DNA from: JBCDJG01 sp038748065
GTDB taxonomy: Bacteria > Pseudomonadota > Gammaproteobacteria > Pseudomonadales > Halieaceae
Length of the DNA: 64,000 bases
Direction: 5' to 3'
Assembly (NCBI GenBank): GCA_038748065.1
Contig: JBCDJG010000014.1
Location: 30,214 to 94,213 of the forward strand
In this document: piece by piece, positions 28,040 to 37,210 of the stretch
How positions within the stretch are numbered: position 1 is the stretch's first letter
Layout: every line of letters starts with the position of its first letter
The notes under the pieces: model-generated
What the model was told of the DNA's origin: nothing
The model's input: the letters and a program-made list of their open reading frames with translations, nothing else
The model's database searches: none
Made by a program: the position numbers and the translations under genes

Positions 28040-28068
28040 TTGTTTTTTCGGCGCTGAGCACTGACAAT
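28040..28068 (+). promoter_or_regulatory. Candidate promoter of mdh
   Basis: TTGTTT (28040-28045), a 17-base spacer, then GACAAT (28063-28068). The -10 box matches TATAAT at four of six positions. It lies 43 bases before the mdh ATG in the 226-base gap that separates ttcA and mdh, which diverge. No small gene is visible in that gap. Confidence 0.35.
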
Positions 28069-28111
28069 GTGCGCCGCGAAAATACCCCCCCGATGTTGAG
28101 GATCAAGTCGA

Positions 28112-29092
28112 ATGAAAGCTCCTGTCCGTGTGACTGTTACAGGCGCCGCCGGCCAGATTGGCTACGCGCTGTTATTCCGTATCGCCTCTGGCTCCATGCT
28201 GGGTGACGACCAGCCCGTCATTTTGCAGCTGCTGGATATCACACCTGCAATGGAAGCACTCGAGGGCGTCCGCATGGAGCTCGATGACTGCGCCTTCCCC
28301 CTCCTGGCAAATATCGTCTGTACCGACGACCCCAATGTTGCGTTCAAGGACGCGGACTATGCACTGCTGGTCGGCGCACGACCGCGTGGCCCGGGCATGG
28401 AGCGTAAGGACCTGTTGGAAGCTAACGCAGCGATCTTCTCCGTGCAGGGTAAGGCAATCAATGATAATGCCAGCAAGTCAATCAAGGTGCTGGTGGTTGG
28501 CAACCCTGCCAACACCAATGCCCTCATCACTCAGCGCAACGCACCGAATATCGATCCGCGCAATTTCACCGCCATGACACGCCTCGACCACAATCGTGCC
28601 ATGACGCAGATTGCCCAGAAAACTGGCAAGACCGTCAATGACGTCAAGAATATGACGATCTGGGGCAACCACTCCGCGACCCAATATCCGGACCTGTTCA
28701 ACGCAAAGGTCGATGGTACAGCGGCCATAGAGCTGGTTGACCAGGCCTGGTATGAGAGTGAATTTATCCCGGTGGTCCAGCAGCGCGGCGCGGCCATTAT
28801 TAAGGCCCGGGGAGCCTCCTCTGCAGCGTCAGCCGCCAACGCCGCTATTGACCACATGCGCTCATGGGCGCTCGGTACAGACGGCGATGACTGGGTATCA
28901 ATGGGCGTATACTCGGATGGTTCCTATGGCATCAGTGAAGGCCTCATCTATTCCTTCCCCTGTCGCTGCAGCGACGGTGACTGGGAGATCGTCCAGGGCG
29001 TAGAGGTCGGCGAGTTCAGCCAGGCAAAAATGTCGGCGACGGAAACCGAGCTGAGCGAAGAGCGAGATGCGGTAGCCCACCTGCTGCCTTGA
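28112..29092 (+). CDS. mdh: Malate dehydrogenase (NAD-dependent)
   Basis: TCA-cycle enzyme that converts malate and oxaloacetate. The Rossmann fold opens with VTGAAGQIGYALLFRIASG, the form found in the 326-residue malate dehydrogenases of beta- and many marine gammaproteobacteria, not the 312-residue E. coli type. Catalytic residues are visible in TRLDHNRAM (the Asp/Arg pair region) and IWGNHSATQYPD (proton-relay histidine), and substrate arginines in ARPRGPGMERKDLL. A GAGG lies about ten bases before the ATG. A terminator-like hairpin follows. The gene stands alone, between divergent ttcA and a TetR-like gene. Confidence 0.96.
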   Translation: MKAPVRVTVTGAAGQIGYALLFRIASGSMLGDDQPVILQLLDITPAMEALEGVRMELDDCAFPLLANIVCTDDPNVAFKDADYALLVGARPRGPGMERKDLLEANAAIFSVQGKAINDNASKSIKVLVVGNPANTNALITQRNAPNIDPRNFTAMTRLDHNRAMTQIAQKTGKTVNDVKNMTIWGNHSATQYPDLFNAKVDGTAAIELVDQAWYESEFIPVVQQRGAAIIKARGASSAASAANAAIDHMRSWALGTDGDDWVSMGVYSDGSYGISEGLIYSFPCRCSDGDWEIVQGVEVGEFSQAKMSATETELSEERDAVAHLLP

Positions 29093-29108
29093 AACACGCC
29101 ATGACAGT

Positions 29109-29147
29109 GAGGGGCCAGCTTTTCAAGCGGCCTCTCCCTCGTTTATT
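29109..29147 (+). terminator. Probable terminator after mdh
   Basis: GAGGGGCC (29109-29116) pairs with GGCCTCTC (29129-29136) through one G-U pair. An inner GCTT/AAGC stem closes a three-base loop, and a single A bulges. CCTCGTTTATT follows, a weak T-tract. It starts 16 bases after the mdh stop and ends 11 bases before the next gene. Confidence 0.6.
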
Positions 29148-29157
29148 CTGAACCGCT

Positions 29158-29802
29158 ATGACTGAAAACGCTCCCGGCAAAAGCTACCATCACGGCAACC
29201 TGCGCGCTGAATTAATCGACACTGCCGTCACGCAGCTGAGCCGCGTGGGGGCGGACGCGCTCAGCCTGCGGGCTTTGGCGCGAGCCGTTGGCGTATCCCA
29301 GACCGCACCCTACCGCCACTTTGCCGACAAGAGCGACCTCTTGGCCGCGCTCGCCGTACGCGGCTATCACGATCTTCTGGCCGTCCTCATTGAGGCTGGA
29401 GAACGAGCCGGCGCTGATCCGCGACAGCGACTGATCGCTTTCGCACATGCCTATGTGGACTACGCCGCCGAACATCCGGAGTTGTTCAAGCTGATGTTTG
29501 GGCCTGTGGTGCAACCGGCGGAGCAATACCCGGAGCTGCGCGACGTCAGTCGGGAAACCCTGCTACTGGTACAAAAGATACTCCGAGACGGTATGGACCA
29601 GGGCCTCTTTCGCAGCCAGGACATTGTCTATCTCGCTAACTCTGGCTGGGCGGGCATCCACGGGCTGGCCACGCTCAAGGTAGACTCTCCCGACCTTTTC
29701 GAAAAACACATCGACCTGCACCGCCAGGTCAGGGTCGGTGTAGAAACCTTCCTGGCCGGGCTGACGGTGGCAGCCTCTGAAGGGCTGTCAGAGCTCTCGT
29801 AG
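29158..29802 (+). CDS. TetR/AcrR-family transcriptional regulator
   Basis: DNA-binding repressor of unknown target. The N-terminal helix-turn-helix covers about residues 14-60 (LIDTAVTQLSRVGADALSLR then LARAVGVSQTAPYRHFADKS). The C-terminal ligand domain carries the WAGIHGLATL pattern of the WHG-type TetR_C domain. Length 214. It lies between mdh and the convergent ybbP gene, whose end it overlaps by 15 bases (29788-29802). No adjacent enzyme or pump gene is divergent from it, so the usual neighbour clue to its target is missing. Confidence 0.88.
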   Translation: MTENAPGKSYHHGNLRAELIDTAVTQLSRVGADALSLRALARAVGVSQTAPYRHFADKSDLLAALAVRGYHDLLAVLIEAGERAGADPRQRLIAFAHAYVDYAAEHPELFKLMFGPVVQPAEQYPELRDVSRETLLLVQKILRDGMDQGLFRSQDIVYLANSGWAGIHGLATLKVDSPDLFEKHIDLHRQVRVGVETFLAGLTVAASEGLSELS

Positions 29803-32262
29803 TACTGCCAGCGGTGGGCTGGAAATCACCCGCCTGCAGCTAATAACACCGAGGGCGCCGATCAACACGGCGCCAAACGTCAGGCCGAAGGGCCATACCC
29901 AGGGCGACGGCGAGTAGCTCATGTCCATCGCCCAACGCTGCAGGATGTAGACAGAGAGTTCCGCGCCCACTACCGCAAGCAAGCCTGCGAAAAGACCCAG
30001 CGCGGCGAACTCTATGGCCAGGCCGCCCAGCAGCAAACCGCGGCGGGCGCCCAGCGCTCGCAGCACCGAGCTTTCATGCATTCGGCCGTCAACGCTGGCC
30101 TGTACGCCGGCGATCAGCACCAACGCTCCGGCCGACATAATGACAAACAGCACCAACTCTACGGCCGCCGACACCTGGCTGACAATGCCGCGCACCTGCT
30201 CCACAACCACATCCATTTCAACCACGGTGGCAGTCGGGAAGCTTCGGATAAAGTCATTCAGAAAGAGCTTGTCTTCCGGTGCGAGGTGGAAGCTGGTCAT
30301 GAAAGTGGCAGGAAATTGGGCCAGTGCCTTGGGCGGGAAAATGGCAAAGAAATTGGGCTGCATCGATTGCCATTGCACCTCGCGGATGCTGGCAACTGTG
30401 ACCTCGAGTGACTCCGAGCCAATCAGCAAGCTCATCGTATCGCCGACCCTGGCTTCCAGCCGTTCAGCAAATTCACGTTCGAGGGAAACCAGCGCCTCCT
30501 CTGTGCCCTCAGGCCACCACTGTCCAGCCACCAGCCGGTTATGCTCAGGCTTGACATCCGACCAGGTAAAATTGGCCTCACGCTGGCGCCGGCCTACGCT
30601 GTCGTCACTGGTCCTGATCAGGTCTTCGTTATTGATCGCCATGATGCGACCCCGAATCATGGGGTACAGCGCATCACTATTAACCTCATTTTCCCGCAGC
30701 ATCAGGTCGACAGCCTGCACCTCGGTCGGGGCAATGTTGATCACGAAATGGTTAGGCGTGTTTTCAGGTAGCTGAGTCTGCCAATCATCGATTAGCGAGG
30801 TACGCACCAGGACCATCACCAGCAGTAGCATGATCGCCATACCGAAGATCACGACTTGCAGAGCGTTTTCAGTTCCGCGGCGTTGCAAGCCGGCCAGGGC
30901 CAGCCGCCAAATGCTTCCGGCACTCATGCCAACCAGGCGGCCACCTCGCAACAGGGTCATGGCCAGAACCAATCCCAGGCAGACCGTAATGGCCAATCCA
31001 GCGAGCACTGCGCTCGTCAGTACGATGTCGGAGCTGTACCAGAGCATGAGCAGAGCGACGGCGGACAGGCCCAGGGCATAGTCGCCAAGGCTGCGGCGCT
31101 CTTCTTCAGGCATATCACGGCGCAAGACGCGCAGCGGACTGGCGCCCCCCAGGCGGCGAAGAGGAGGCCATGCAAAACACAGCAGACAGGTCAGAGCAGT
31201 GGCTGCACCGATCGCATAAGGCCGAATACCCGCCGGCCCGGGCTGCACCGGCAGTTGATCGCCAAACAGGTCAAAGAATAGCGCTTGAATCGCCCAACCC
31301 CCGAAGCAACCCAGCGCGGTACTGACAAGCCCCAGCAAGATCAGGCTGCGTCCGTACAGCCAATTGACGTTTACGGAGGTTGCCCCCAGGCTCTTCATAA
31401 TCGCAACGAAGTCGCGATGTCGCTCACTGAAACGCCGCGCGGCCAATGCAATTGCTACGGCAGCGAGCACGACACCGAGGCTGCCAGCCAGCAATAGAAA
31501 CGATTCAGACCGTTCAAGTGCATCGCTCAGGCCGGGTTGCCCGCCTTCGACGTCGAGCAGCCGCTCGCCCTGGATCAACTGGGGCTCAACCCACTCGCGA
31601 TACTCGGCAAGTTCGTCGGGCTGCCCTGCGAACAGTAAGCGATACTCGACACGGCTGCCTGGCTGTACCACGTTGGTCGCTGGAATGTCATCGATATGCA
31701 TCAGGACGCGGGGCCCGTAGCCAAAGAAGCTGGAGCCTTGATCAGGTTCGGTTCGTGCTGACGCGGCTACCCGCAAGCTGGCGTCGCCAATTTCTACGCG
31801 ATCGCCGACCTCGACGTCCAGCAGCGGAAATAATCGAGAATCCAGCCACACCTCGCCGGGCAGGGGACCGCGTGCGGCGGGCAGCACCTCGCCGAAGGGT
31901 TCCGCACTGTAAGTAAGCTGTCCGCGCAGCGGATAAGCATTACTGACCGCCTTCACCGAGGCGAGTCGCATGTGGTCTTCATCAGCGATCACCATGGACG
32001 GAAACGTCATCAGTTGCGCCCACGCCAGGCCGCGATTGATGCCCTCGGGTAGGTAGGCCTCACTTGGCGTCCGCGCGCTGCGAACGACCAGGTCTGCGGC
32101 CAGGAAACGATGACTTTCCTGCTCCAGTGCTGACTGGAGTCGTGTGGTGAAGGCGCTAATCCCGGAGACCACGGCCACGGCCAGGGTCAGGGCAGCCACT
32201 AAAATCCCAAGTTCCCCTCCGCGCCAGTCGCGCAACAGCATTCGGGTTGCAGTCACAGACAT
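29788..32262 (-). CDS. ybbP: YbbP, FtsX-like ABC transporter permease
   Basis: Large polytopic permease, 824 residues. It has two FtsX/MacB-type permease blocks (about 240-400 and 690-815), each with several membrane helices, extra helices between them, and periplasmic domains after the first helix. SFLLLAGSLGVVLAAVAIALAARRF and the C-terminal LRALGARRGLLLGGLAIEF are typical of the family. With the ATPase gene just upstream and tesA divergent, the locus reproduces the E. coli tesA-ybbA-ybbP arrangement. The substrate is not known with certainty; related systems extract lipids or lipoproteins from the inner membrane. Confidence 0.9.
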   Translation of the reverse strand: MSVTATRMLLRDWRGGELGILVAALTLAVAVVSGISAFTTRLQSALEQESHRFLAADLVVRSARTPSEAYLPEGINRGLAWAQLMTFPSMVIADEDHMRLASVKAVSNAYPLRGQLTYSAEPFGEVLPAARGPLPGEVWLDSRLFPLLDVEVGDRVEIGDASLRVAASARTEPDQGSSFFGYGPRVLMHIDDIPATNVVQPGSRVEYRLLFAGQPDELAEYREWVEPQLIQGERLLDVEGGQPGLSDALERSESFLLLAGSLGVVLAAVAIALAARRFSERHRDFVAIMKSLGATSVNVNWLYGRSLILLGLVSTALGCFGGWAIQALFFDLFGDQLPVQPGPAGIRPYAIGAATALTCLLCFAWPPLRRLGGASPLRVLRRDMPEEERRSLGDYALGLSAVALLMLWYSSDIVLTSAVLAGLAITVCLGLVLAMTLLRGGRLVGMSAGSIWRLALAGLQRRGTENALQVVIFGMAIMLLLVMVLVRTSLIDDWQTQLPENTPNHFVINIAPTEVQAVDLMLRENEVNSDALYPMIRGRIMAINNEDLIRTSDDSVGRRQREANFTWSDVKPEHNRLVAGQWWPEGTEEALVSLEREFAERLEARVGDTMSLLIGSESLEVTVASIREVQWQSMQPNFFAIFPPKALAQFPATFMTSFHLAPEDKLFLNDFIRSFPTATVVEMDVVVEQVRGIVSQVSAAVELVLFVIMSAGALVLIAGVQASVDGRMHESSVLRALGARRGLLLGGLAIEFAALGLFAGLLAVVGAELSVYILQRWAMDMSYSPSPWVWPFGLTFGAVLIGALGVISCRRVISSPPLAVLREL

Positions 32263-32266
32263 CGAT

Positions 32267-32929
32267 TCAGGCCCCGCTTAACTCGCCGGCATCCATGCGC
32301 AAAACCCGCTGGCAGCGATCGGCGAGCCGATGATCGTGGGTGACGAGCACCAGCGTGGTGCCCTCTTCCCGGTTAAGCTCGAACAAGAGATCAATAATGT
32401 GAGTACCCGTCTCGGTATCAAGGTTTCCGGTGGGTTCGTCGGCGAACAGAATTGAGGGCTGAGCAGCGAAGGCTCGCGCAATCGCGACGCGCTGCTGCTC
32501 TCCGCCGGACATCTGTCTCGGATAGTGGTCGACCCGCTCGCTCAGGCCCACACGACCCAGGTAAAAAGCTGCGCGCTCGCCGGCATCACGGCTGCCCTTA
32601 AGCTCCAGCGGTAACATGACGTTCTCCAGGGCCGTGAGCGCTGGCAGAAGCTGGAAGGACTGGAAGACGAAACCGATCTTCTCGCCCCGAAACAGTGCCC
32701 GCCCGTCCTCATCCAGCACGCCCAGCTCTGTGCCATCAATACTGACGCTGCCGTGACTGGACTCGTCCAGCCCCGCCAACAGGCCCAGTAGCGTTGATTT
32801 CCCCGATCCGGAGGCACCGATAATGGCAACAGACTCACCCGACTTGATTTCGAGGCTAATCCCTTTCAGTATTTCCAGCTCGCCGCCGCCGATCGGCACG
32901 CTCTTCTGGAGATTATCGACTTTGATCAT
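32267..32929 (-). CDS. ybbA: YbbA, LolD-like ABC transporter ATPase
   Basis: ATPase partner of YbbP. The 220 residues contain Walker A GASGSGKST, Q-loop FVFQSFQLLPALTALENV, signature MSGGEQQRVAIARAF, Walker B ILFADEPTGNLD and switch LVTHD: the MacB/LolD type throughout. It ends four bases before ybbP. The 28 bases to the first plausible tesA codon on the other strand must hold two start regions, so promoters may lie inside the coding sequence. Confidence 0.92.
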   Translation of the reverse strand: MIKVDNLQKSVPIGGGELEILKGISLEIKSGESVAIIGASGSGKSTLLGLLAGLDESSHGSVSIDGTELGVLDEDGRALFRGEKIGFVFQSFQLLPALTALENVMLPLELKGSRDAGERAAFYLGRVGLSERVDHYPRQMSGGEQQRVAIARAFAAQPSILFADEPTGNLDTETGTHIIDLLFELNREEGTTLVLVTHDHRLADRCQRVLRMDAGELSGA

Positions 32930-32957
32930 ACGTCCCGCCCTTTACCCCATAGTACGC

Positions 32958-33578
32958 TTGGCATTGGTTTCCGGTTTCCTTTTCATCAAGATATCTCTGC
33001 TGGCGAATCAGGCGATTGCGGCGCCTGGAAAAATCCTGGTACTGGGGGACAGCATCAGCGCGGCCTATGGTATGTCGCTGGACCGCGGATGGGTAGCGAT
33101 AATGGCGGAGCGCCTGGCTGACGAAGCACCTGGCGTGGAGGTCATCAATGCGAGTATCTCCGGGGAAACCACCAGCGGCGGCCTGCGGCGCCTCCCTGCC
33201 CTGCTGGAAACCCATCAACCGAGCCTTGTCGTGGTTGAACTGGGCGGAAACGACGGGCTGCGTGGCTTCCCCATCCCCTCGCTCAGGGAAAACCTGAAGT
33301 CGATTATTGAAGCCTCAAAGGACAATGGTTCGCAGGTGCTGGTCATGCCCATGGAGATTCCACCGAACTATGGGTCTCGCTACACTCAGGCCTTCCGCGA
33401 GAGCTTTATCGTTGTCACGGAGACGACCGGCGCGGCCCGTGGCCGCTTTCCCCACGATAACATAGCGACTGAACCGGCTCTGATGCAGGCCGATGGCATC
33501 CATCCAACCGTGGAGGCCCAGCCAATGATTGTGGACAATGTCATTGACGATATTCGTCAGGCGATGCTGCAGCCGTGA
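32958..33578 (+). CDS. tesA: TesA, periplasmic GDSL esterase/lysophospholipase/thioesterase I
   Basis: Secreted SGNH hydrolase that cleaves thioesters, lysophospholipids and aryl esters. A signal-peptide-like segment (ALVSGFLFIKISLLANQAIA) is followed by block I VLGDSISAAYG with the nucleophilic serine, block III GGNDGLRG, and the Asp-His pair DGIHPTVEAQ near the end. No ATG starts the frame. TTG 32958 gives 206 residues, close to E. coli TesA (208). TTG 32922 is an alternative that would overlap the divergent ybbA start. The longer frame to 32823 lies inside ybbA and is unlikely. Confidence 0.9.
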   Translation: MALVSGFLFIKISLLANQAIAAPGKILVLGDSISAAYGMSLDRGWVAIMAERLADEAPGVEVINASISGETTSGGLRRLPALLETHQPSLVVVELGGNDGLRGFPIPSLRENLKSIIEASKDNGSQVLVMPMEIPPNYGSRYTQAFRESFIVVTETTGAARGRFPHDNIATEPALMQADGIHPTVEAQPMIVDNVIDDIRQAMLQP

Positions 33579-33597
33579 GCCTTGAGCCTGTTCTGCA

Positions 33598-34896
33598 ATG
33601 AGTGACTGGAGCTATGAGAGCCTACAACAGGCGGATGCGGAGGTTATCTGGCATCCCTACTCAGCGGCCCATAATCCCCTACCCGCCTTTCCAGTTAAAG
33701 AGGCCGCCGGCGCCCGACTGACACTCGCTGATGGCCGACAACTTGTCGATGGCATGTCATCCTGGTGGTGTGCAATCCACGGCTACAACCACCCAGTCAT
33801 TAATCGAGCCTTGAGTGACCAGCTGCAGCGCATGTCCCACGTCATGTTTGGCGGGCTCACTCACCAGCCGGCGGTGAAACTCGCCAAAATGCTGGTCGAC
33901 CTGACACCTGAGGGGCTCGATCGAGTGTTCTTCAGTGACTCTGGCTCTGTTGCCGTAGAGGTGGCGGTCAAAATGGCCATCCAGTTCTGGCAGGCTAGCG
34001 GCCATCCCGAAAAGCAACGGCTCATTTCACTGCGCAACGGCTACCACGGCGATACCTTCATGGCGATGTCGCTGTGCGACCCGCAGACGGGTATGCATCA
34101 CCTCTTCGGTAACGCAATGGCCAGGCAGTACTTCGCACCCGCCCCAGCAACACCTTTCGGTGAGCGATGTCCGGAGAGTGAGATGGCCGCGATGACGAGT
34201 CTACTCGAGGAGCATCACCGGGAAATCGCCGCCGTCATTGTCGAGCCCGTTGTTCAGGGCGCCGGTGGCATGCGCTTCTATTCGCCGGACTATCTGGTCA
34301 AACTGCGGGCACTGTGCGATGCCTTTGGCGTCATGCTGATCTTTGACGAGATCGCGACCGGCTTTGGCCGCACCGGCAAGCTCTTTGCGCTGGAGCACGC
34401 CGAGGTCGTGCCCGATATTCTCTGTCTCGGCAAAGCACTAACCGGCGGTTATATGACACTGGCGGCAACGCTTTGCAGCACCCGGATTGCGGAGGGTATC
34501 AGTACGGGTGAGGCCGGGGCCTTTATGCATGGCCCGACATTCATGGCTAACCCGCTAGCCTGCACGGCGGCCGTTGCCAGCACCGAGTTACTTCTCTCGC
34601 AACCCTGGGCACGGAAGGTACAGCGCCTGCAGCTGTTGCTCGAAGAAGGTCTGGCGCCGGCGCGCAAGCTGGAGCAGGTCGCTGACGTTCGCACCCTGGG
34701 CGCCATAGGCGTGATTGAACTGCACGCACCGGTCAACATGCAGGACATACAGCCGCGCTTTGTTGAGCGCGGCATCTGGATTCGCCCCTTCGGCCGCCTG
34801 GTTTACATCATGCCTCCCTTCATCAGCACCGAAGACGACATCGCCGCGCTCACCTCCGGCATGGTCGACGTGGTGGCTTCTCTCACACCAGGCTGA
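33598..34896 (+). CDS. bioA: BioA, adenosylmethionine-8-amino-7-oxononanoate aminotransferase
   Basis: PLP enzyme of biotin synthesis; it makes 7,8-diaminopelargonate using S-adenosylmethionine as amino donor. It shows the BioA-specific opening IWHPYSAAHNPLP and MSSWWCAIHGYNHP. The cofactor aspartate is D250 in MLIFDEIATGFGRTG and the Schiff-base lysine K279 in CLGKALTGGYM. At 432 residues it has normal length. No other bio gene lies in the window. It starts 19 bases after tesA with a weak ribosome site and overlaps the convergent hydroxylase gene by 14 bases. Confidence 0.96.
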   Translation: MSDWSYESLQQADAEVIWHPYSAAHNPLPAFPVKEAAGARLTLADGRQLVDGMSSWWCAIHGYNHPVINRALSDQLQRMSHVMFGGLTHQPAVKLAKMLVDLTPEGLDRVFFSDSGSVAVEVAVKMAIQFWQASGHPEKQRLISLRNGYHGDTFMAMSLCDPQTGMHHLFGNAMARQYFAPAPATPFGERCPESEMAAMTSLLEEHHREIAAVIVEPVVQGAGGMRFYSPDYLVKLRALCDAFGVMLIFDEIATGFGRTGKLFALEHAEVVPDILCLGKALTGGYMTLAATLCSTRIAEGISTGEAGAFMHGPTFMANPLACTAAVASTELLLSQPWARKVQRLQLLLEEGLAPARKLEQVADVRTLGAIGVIELHAPVNMQDIQPRFVERGIWIRPFGRLVYIMPPFISTEDDIAALTSGMVDVVASLTPG

Positions 34897-37210
34897 AGCC
34901 CGCCTTACTGACTGGCAGGTGGCGTATCCGCTCACCTGAGGCGCTGAATACCGCATTGCACACTGCCGGTGCCAGGGGTGGCAGCGCCGGCTCTCCAACG
35001 CCGGTGGGCGCATGGCCTGAGTCGACAAATTCAATCACAATCTCCGGCGTTAAGGGGTGCCTTAGAAGCGGATACTGATCGAAATTTTTCTCCTGCACGG
35101 CCCCGTCACGCACGGTGAGCCGCTGCGCAGCCAGGGTGCTCAGACCATCGATGATGGACCCCTGCACCTGGTTTTCCGCACCGCTCAGGTTCACGATTGT
35201 GCCGATATCGGCGGCGACCCAGACCTTCTCGACGCGAATACGTGTCGAGTCCTCCATGCGAACCTGGGCGACCTCCGCGATATGCCCCGCGTGACTGAAG
35301 TAAAAGCCCAGGCCCAGTGCGCTGCCCTGCGGCAAGGGACGGCCCCAATCTGCCATGGCCGCAGCGCGGCGTATCACCTCAGCTGCACGCCCTGTATGGA
35401 CGGCCCGTCGCTCCCCTTCCTGAGTCCAGCGCGGCTCGCCCATCACGTCCAGCAAGAAGGCCAGGTGGTCTCGCTCCGCAGCCAAGGCCAACTCATGCAT
35501 GAAACACTGCTCGGCAAAGGCATAGGTATTTGATAGCGGCGCTCGGACCGGCCCGGTCGGTGTTTTAAAGGGCAGCAGAGTGACAGCAGCACGGTAATGC
35601 TCAAGCACAGGCTCCGGCATGATTCCGGGGCGAAAGCCTGCGCTGGAACCGGGCTCCGCGCCATCGGGCGTGACTGCGATCGTATGATTGTCCCAGGCTG
35701 CTATCTTGCCCTTCGCATCGAGCCCAGCCCGCAGGTAGTGATGAACAGGCGGCCGATACTGGTCAAAAGCCATATCGTCCTCACGCGTCCATTGCAGCTT
35801 CACCGGGGCGTCCACACGCCGGGCAATCAGCGCCGTCTCGCGCACGTAATCGTTATCCAGGCGTCGTCCGAAGCCGCCGCCGCCCCGATACTGGTGCACG
35901 GTGATGTTCGATTCGGGCAGATCCATAAGAGCGGCAAGGGACTGAACGGCGCGCCCGGGCGTCTGACTTGAGGCCCACACCTCGATTGTCCCTTCGTGGT
36001 AGCGCGCGGTGCAGCTCTGTGGCTCGAGCTGCGCGTGTGATACGAGCTCGGCGGAATAGCTGGCTGCTATTTGCTGTTGTGCCTGTGCCAGTTGCGACAG
36101 CGGCTCGCCACGTTCAGCCACGGCCTGCCCCTCTGTCGTCTCTGCCAGGCGTCGCGCCTCCGACTGCCACTGTGCACTGTCATCGCGAGAGGCCTGCTCC
36201 AGGTCCCATTCGATCTGCAGCGCTTCTCGCGCGCGCAGGGCCTGCCATGTTGAATGCGCCACGATCGCAACGCCGGGCGCCACCGAAGTGCCTGCGGGGT
36301 CAAAGCGGCTGACCCTTACCGTCCCGTCGATAATGAAGGCATCCGTAACACCGGGAAGTGCGCGGATGTCGTCAAGATTGGCATGCATCGGGCGGCCGCC
36401 GAGCACCGGGCTTTTTACGTAGGTGGCATAGCGCATGCCAGGGAGTCGCACATCGCTGCCGAACAGCGGCTTTCCACGGACCAGTGCTTCGTTATCGATC
36501 CCGCTGATTCGCTGACCGAGAATGCGATAAGCACCGGGTGACTTGAACTCTAGCCGCTCTGCCGTTGGCGGTGTCTGTGCGGCCGCCGCCGCAGCAAGCT
36601 CGGCGTATTGCAGCCGACGCTCAGTCCCGCTGTCGATCACGCTCGAGCGCTCCGTGCGCAGTCCTTGCGGGCTTACCGACCAGTATTCAGCCGCCGCCTG
36701 CACCAGCATAAAGCGTGCGGCCGCGCCGAGCTCGCGCATCTCCTGCCAGCGCATCGGAATTGACAAGGAACCACCGGCGAACTGGGCACCGAAGCGGGCA
36801 CCATCGACGGGCGCGTAATCAACCTTCACGTCTTCCCAGGCCGCGTCCAACTCCTCCGCAACAATCATCGGCAAAGCCGTTTTGACACCCTGCCCCACTT
36901 CCGGGTTAGGTGCGAAAATTCGTACGCTGTTGTCATCGTGAATCTGAATGTAGGCGTTTATGGCCCAATCACTCCCGGCATCACCGCCGCCGGCCTTCGC
37001 GGTAGCAGAGGCGTTGCCAGTACCCAGCAGCGCCAGGGTGAAACCGCCCAAGCCAGACAGCACCAGAAAGCGCCGTCTCGACAGGGCCGGGGCCACTGCG
37101 CCCGCTGGCCTTTCATGGTCTGCAAGAGGATCGGCGCCATCGAAACTCCCTCGGCCAAGGCCGGCCTGCTGCAGGGGGTCGTTGAACAGCTTGTCAAAAG
37201 CCTCCTTCAT
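34883..37210 (-). CDS. Molybdopterin-binding subunit of a xanthine-oxidase-family hydroxylase (isoquinoline 1-oxidoreductase beta-like)
   Basis: Large catalytic subunit of a molybdenum hydroxylase exported to the periplasm. The N-terminus carries a twin-arginine signal (LSRRRFLVLSGLGGF, arginines 45-47 of which two form the pair) after an unusually long lead of 43 residues. The body has family landmarks: YRGGGGFGRRLDNDY, GPVRAPLSNTYAFAEQ and GVGEPALPPLAPAV with the catalytic glutamate near the end. At 775 residues it matches IorB-type subunits rather than cytoplasmic xanthine dehydrogenase. Its ATG overlaps the iron-sulfur subunit gene by four bases. The substrate, an N-heterocycle or an aldehyde, cannot be told. 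Confidence 0.88.
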   Translation of the reverse strand: MKEAFDKLFNDPLQQAGLGRGSFDGADPLADHERPAGAVAPALSRRRFLVLSGLGGFTLALLGTGNASATAKAGGGDAGSDWAINAYIQIHDDNSVRIFAPNPEVGQGVKTALPMIVAEELDAAWEDVKVDYAPVDGARFGAQFAGGSLSIPMRWQEMRELGAAARFMLVQAAAEYWSVSPQGLRTERSSVIDSGTERRLQYAELAAAAAAQTPPTAERLEFKSPGAYRILGQRISGIDNEALVRGKPLFGSDVRLPGMRYATYVKSPVLGGRPMHANLDDIRALPGVTDAFIIDGTVRVSRFDPAGTSVAPGVAIVAHSTWQALRAREALQIEWDLEQASRDDSAQWQSEARRLAETTEGQAVAERGEPLSQLAQAQQQIAASYSAELVSHAQLEPQSCTARYHEGTIEVWASSQTPGRAVQSLAALMDLPESNITVHQYRGGGGFGRRLDNDYVRETALIARRVDAPVKLQWTREDDMAFDQYRPPVHHYLRAGLDAKGKIAAWDNHTIAVTPDGAEPGSSAGFRPGIMPEPVLEHYRAAVTLLPFKTPTGPVRAPLSNTYAFAEQCFMHELALAAERDHLAFLLDVMGEPRWTQEGERRAVHTGRAAEVIRRAAAMADWGRPLPQGSALGLGFYFSHAGHIAEVAQVRMEDSTRIRVEKVWVAADIGTIVNLSGAENQVQGSIIDGLSTLAAQRLTVRDGAVQEKNFDQYPLLRHPLTPEIVIEFVDSGHAPTGVGEPALPPLAPAVCNAVFSASGERIRHLPVSKAGFSLV

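Noticed and set aside
27904..28206. Open frame on the plus strand before mdh
   Set aside because: It runs on into mdh in another frame and shows no protein family pattern; the mdh start at 28112 is clear.
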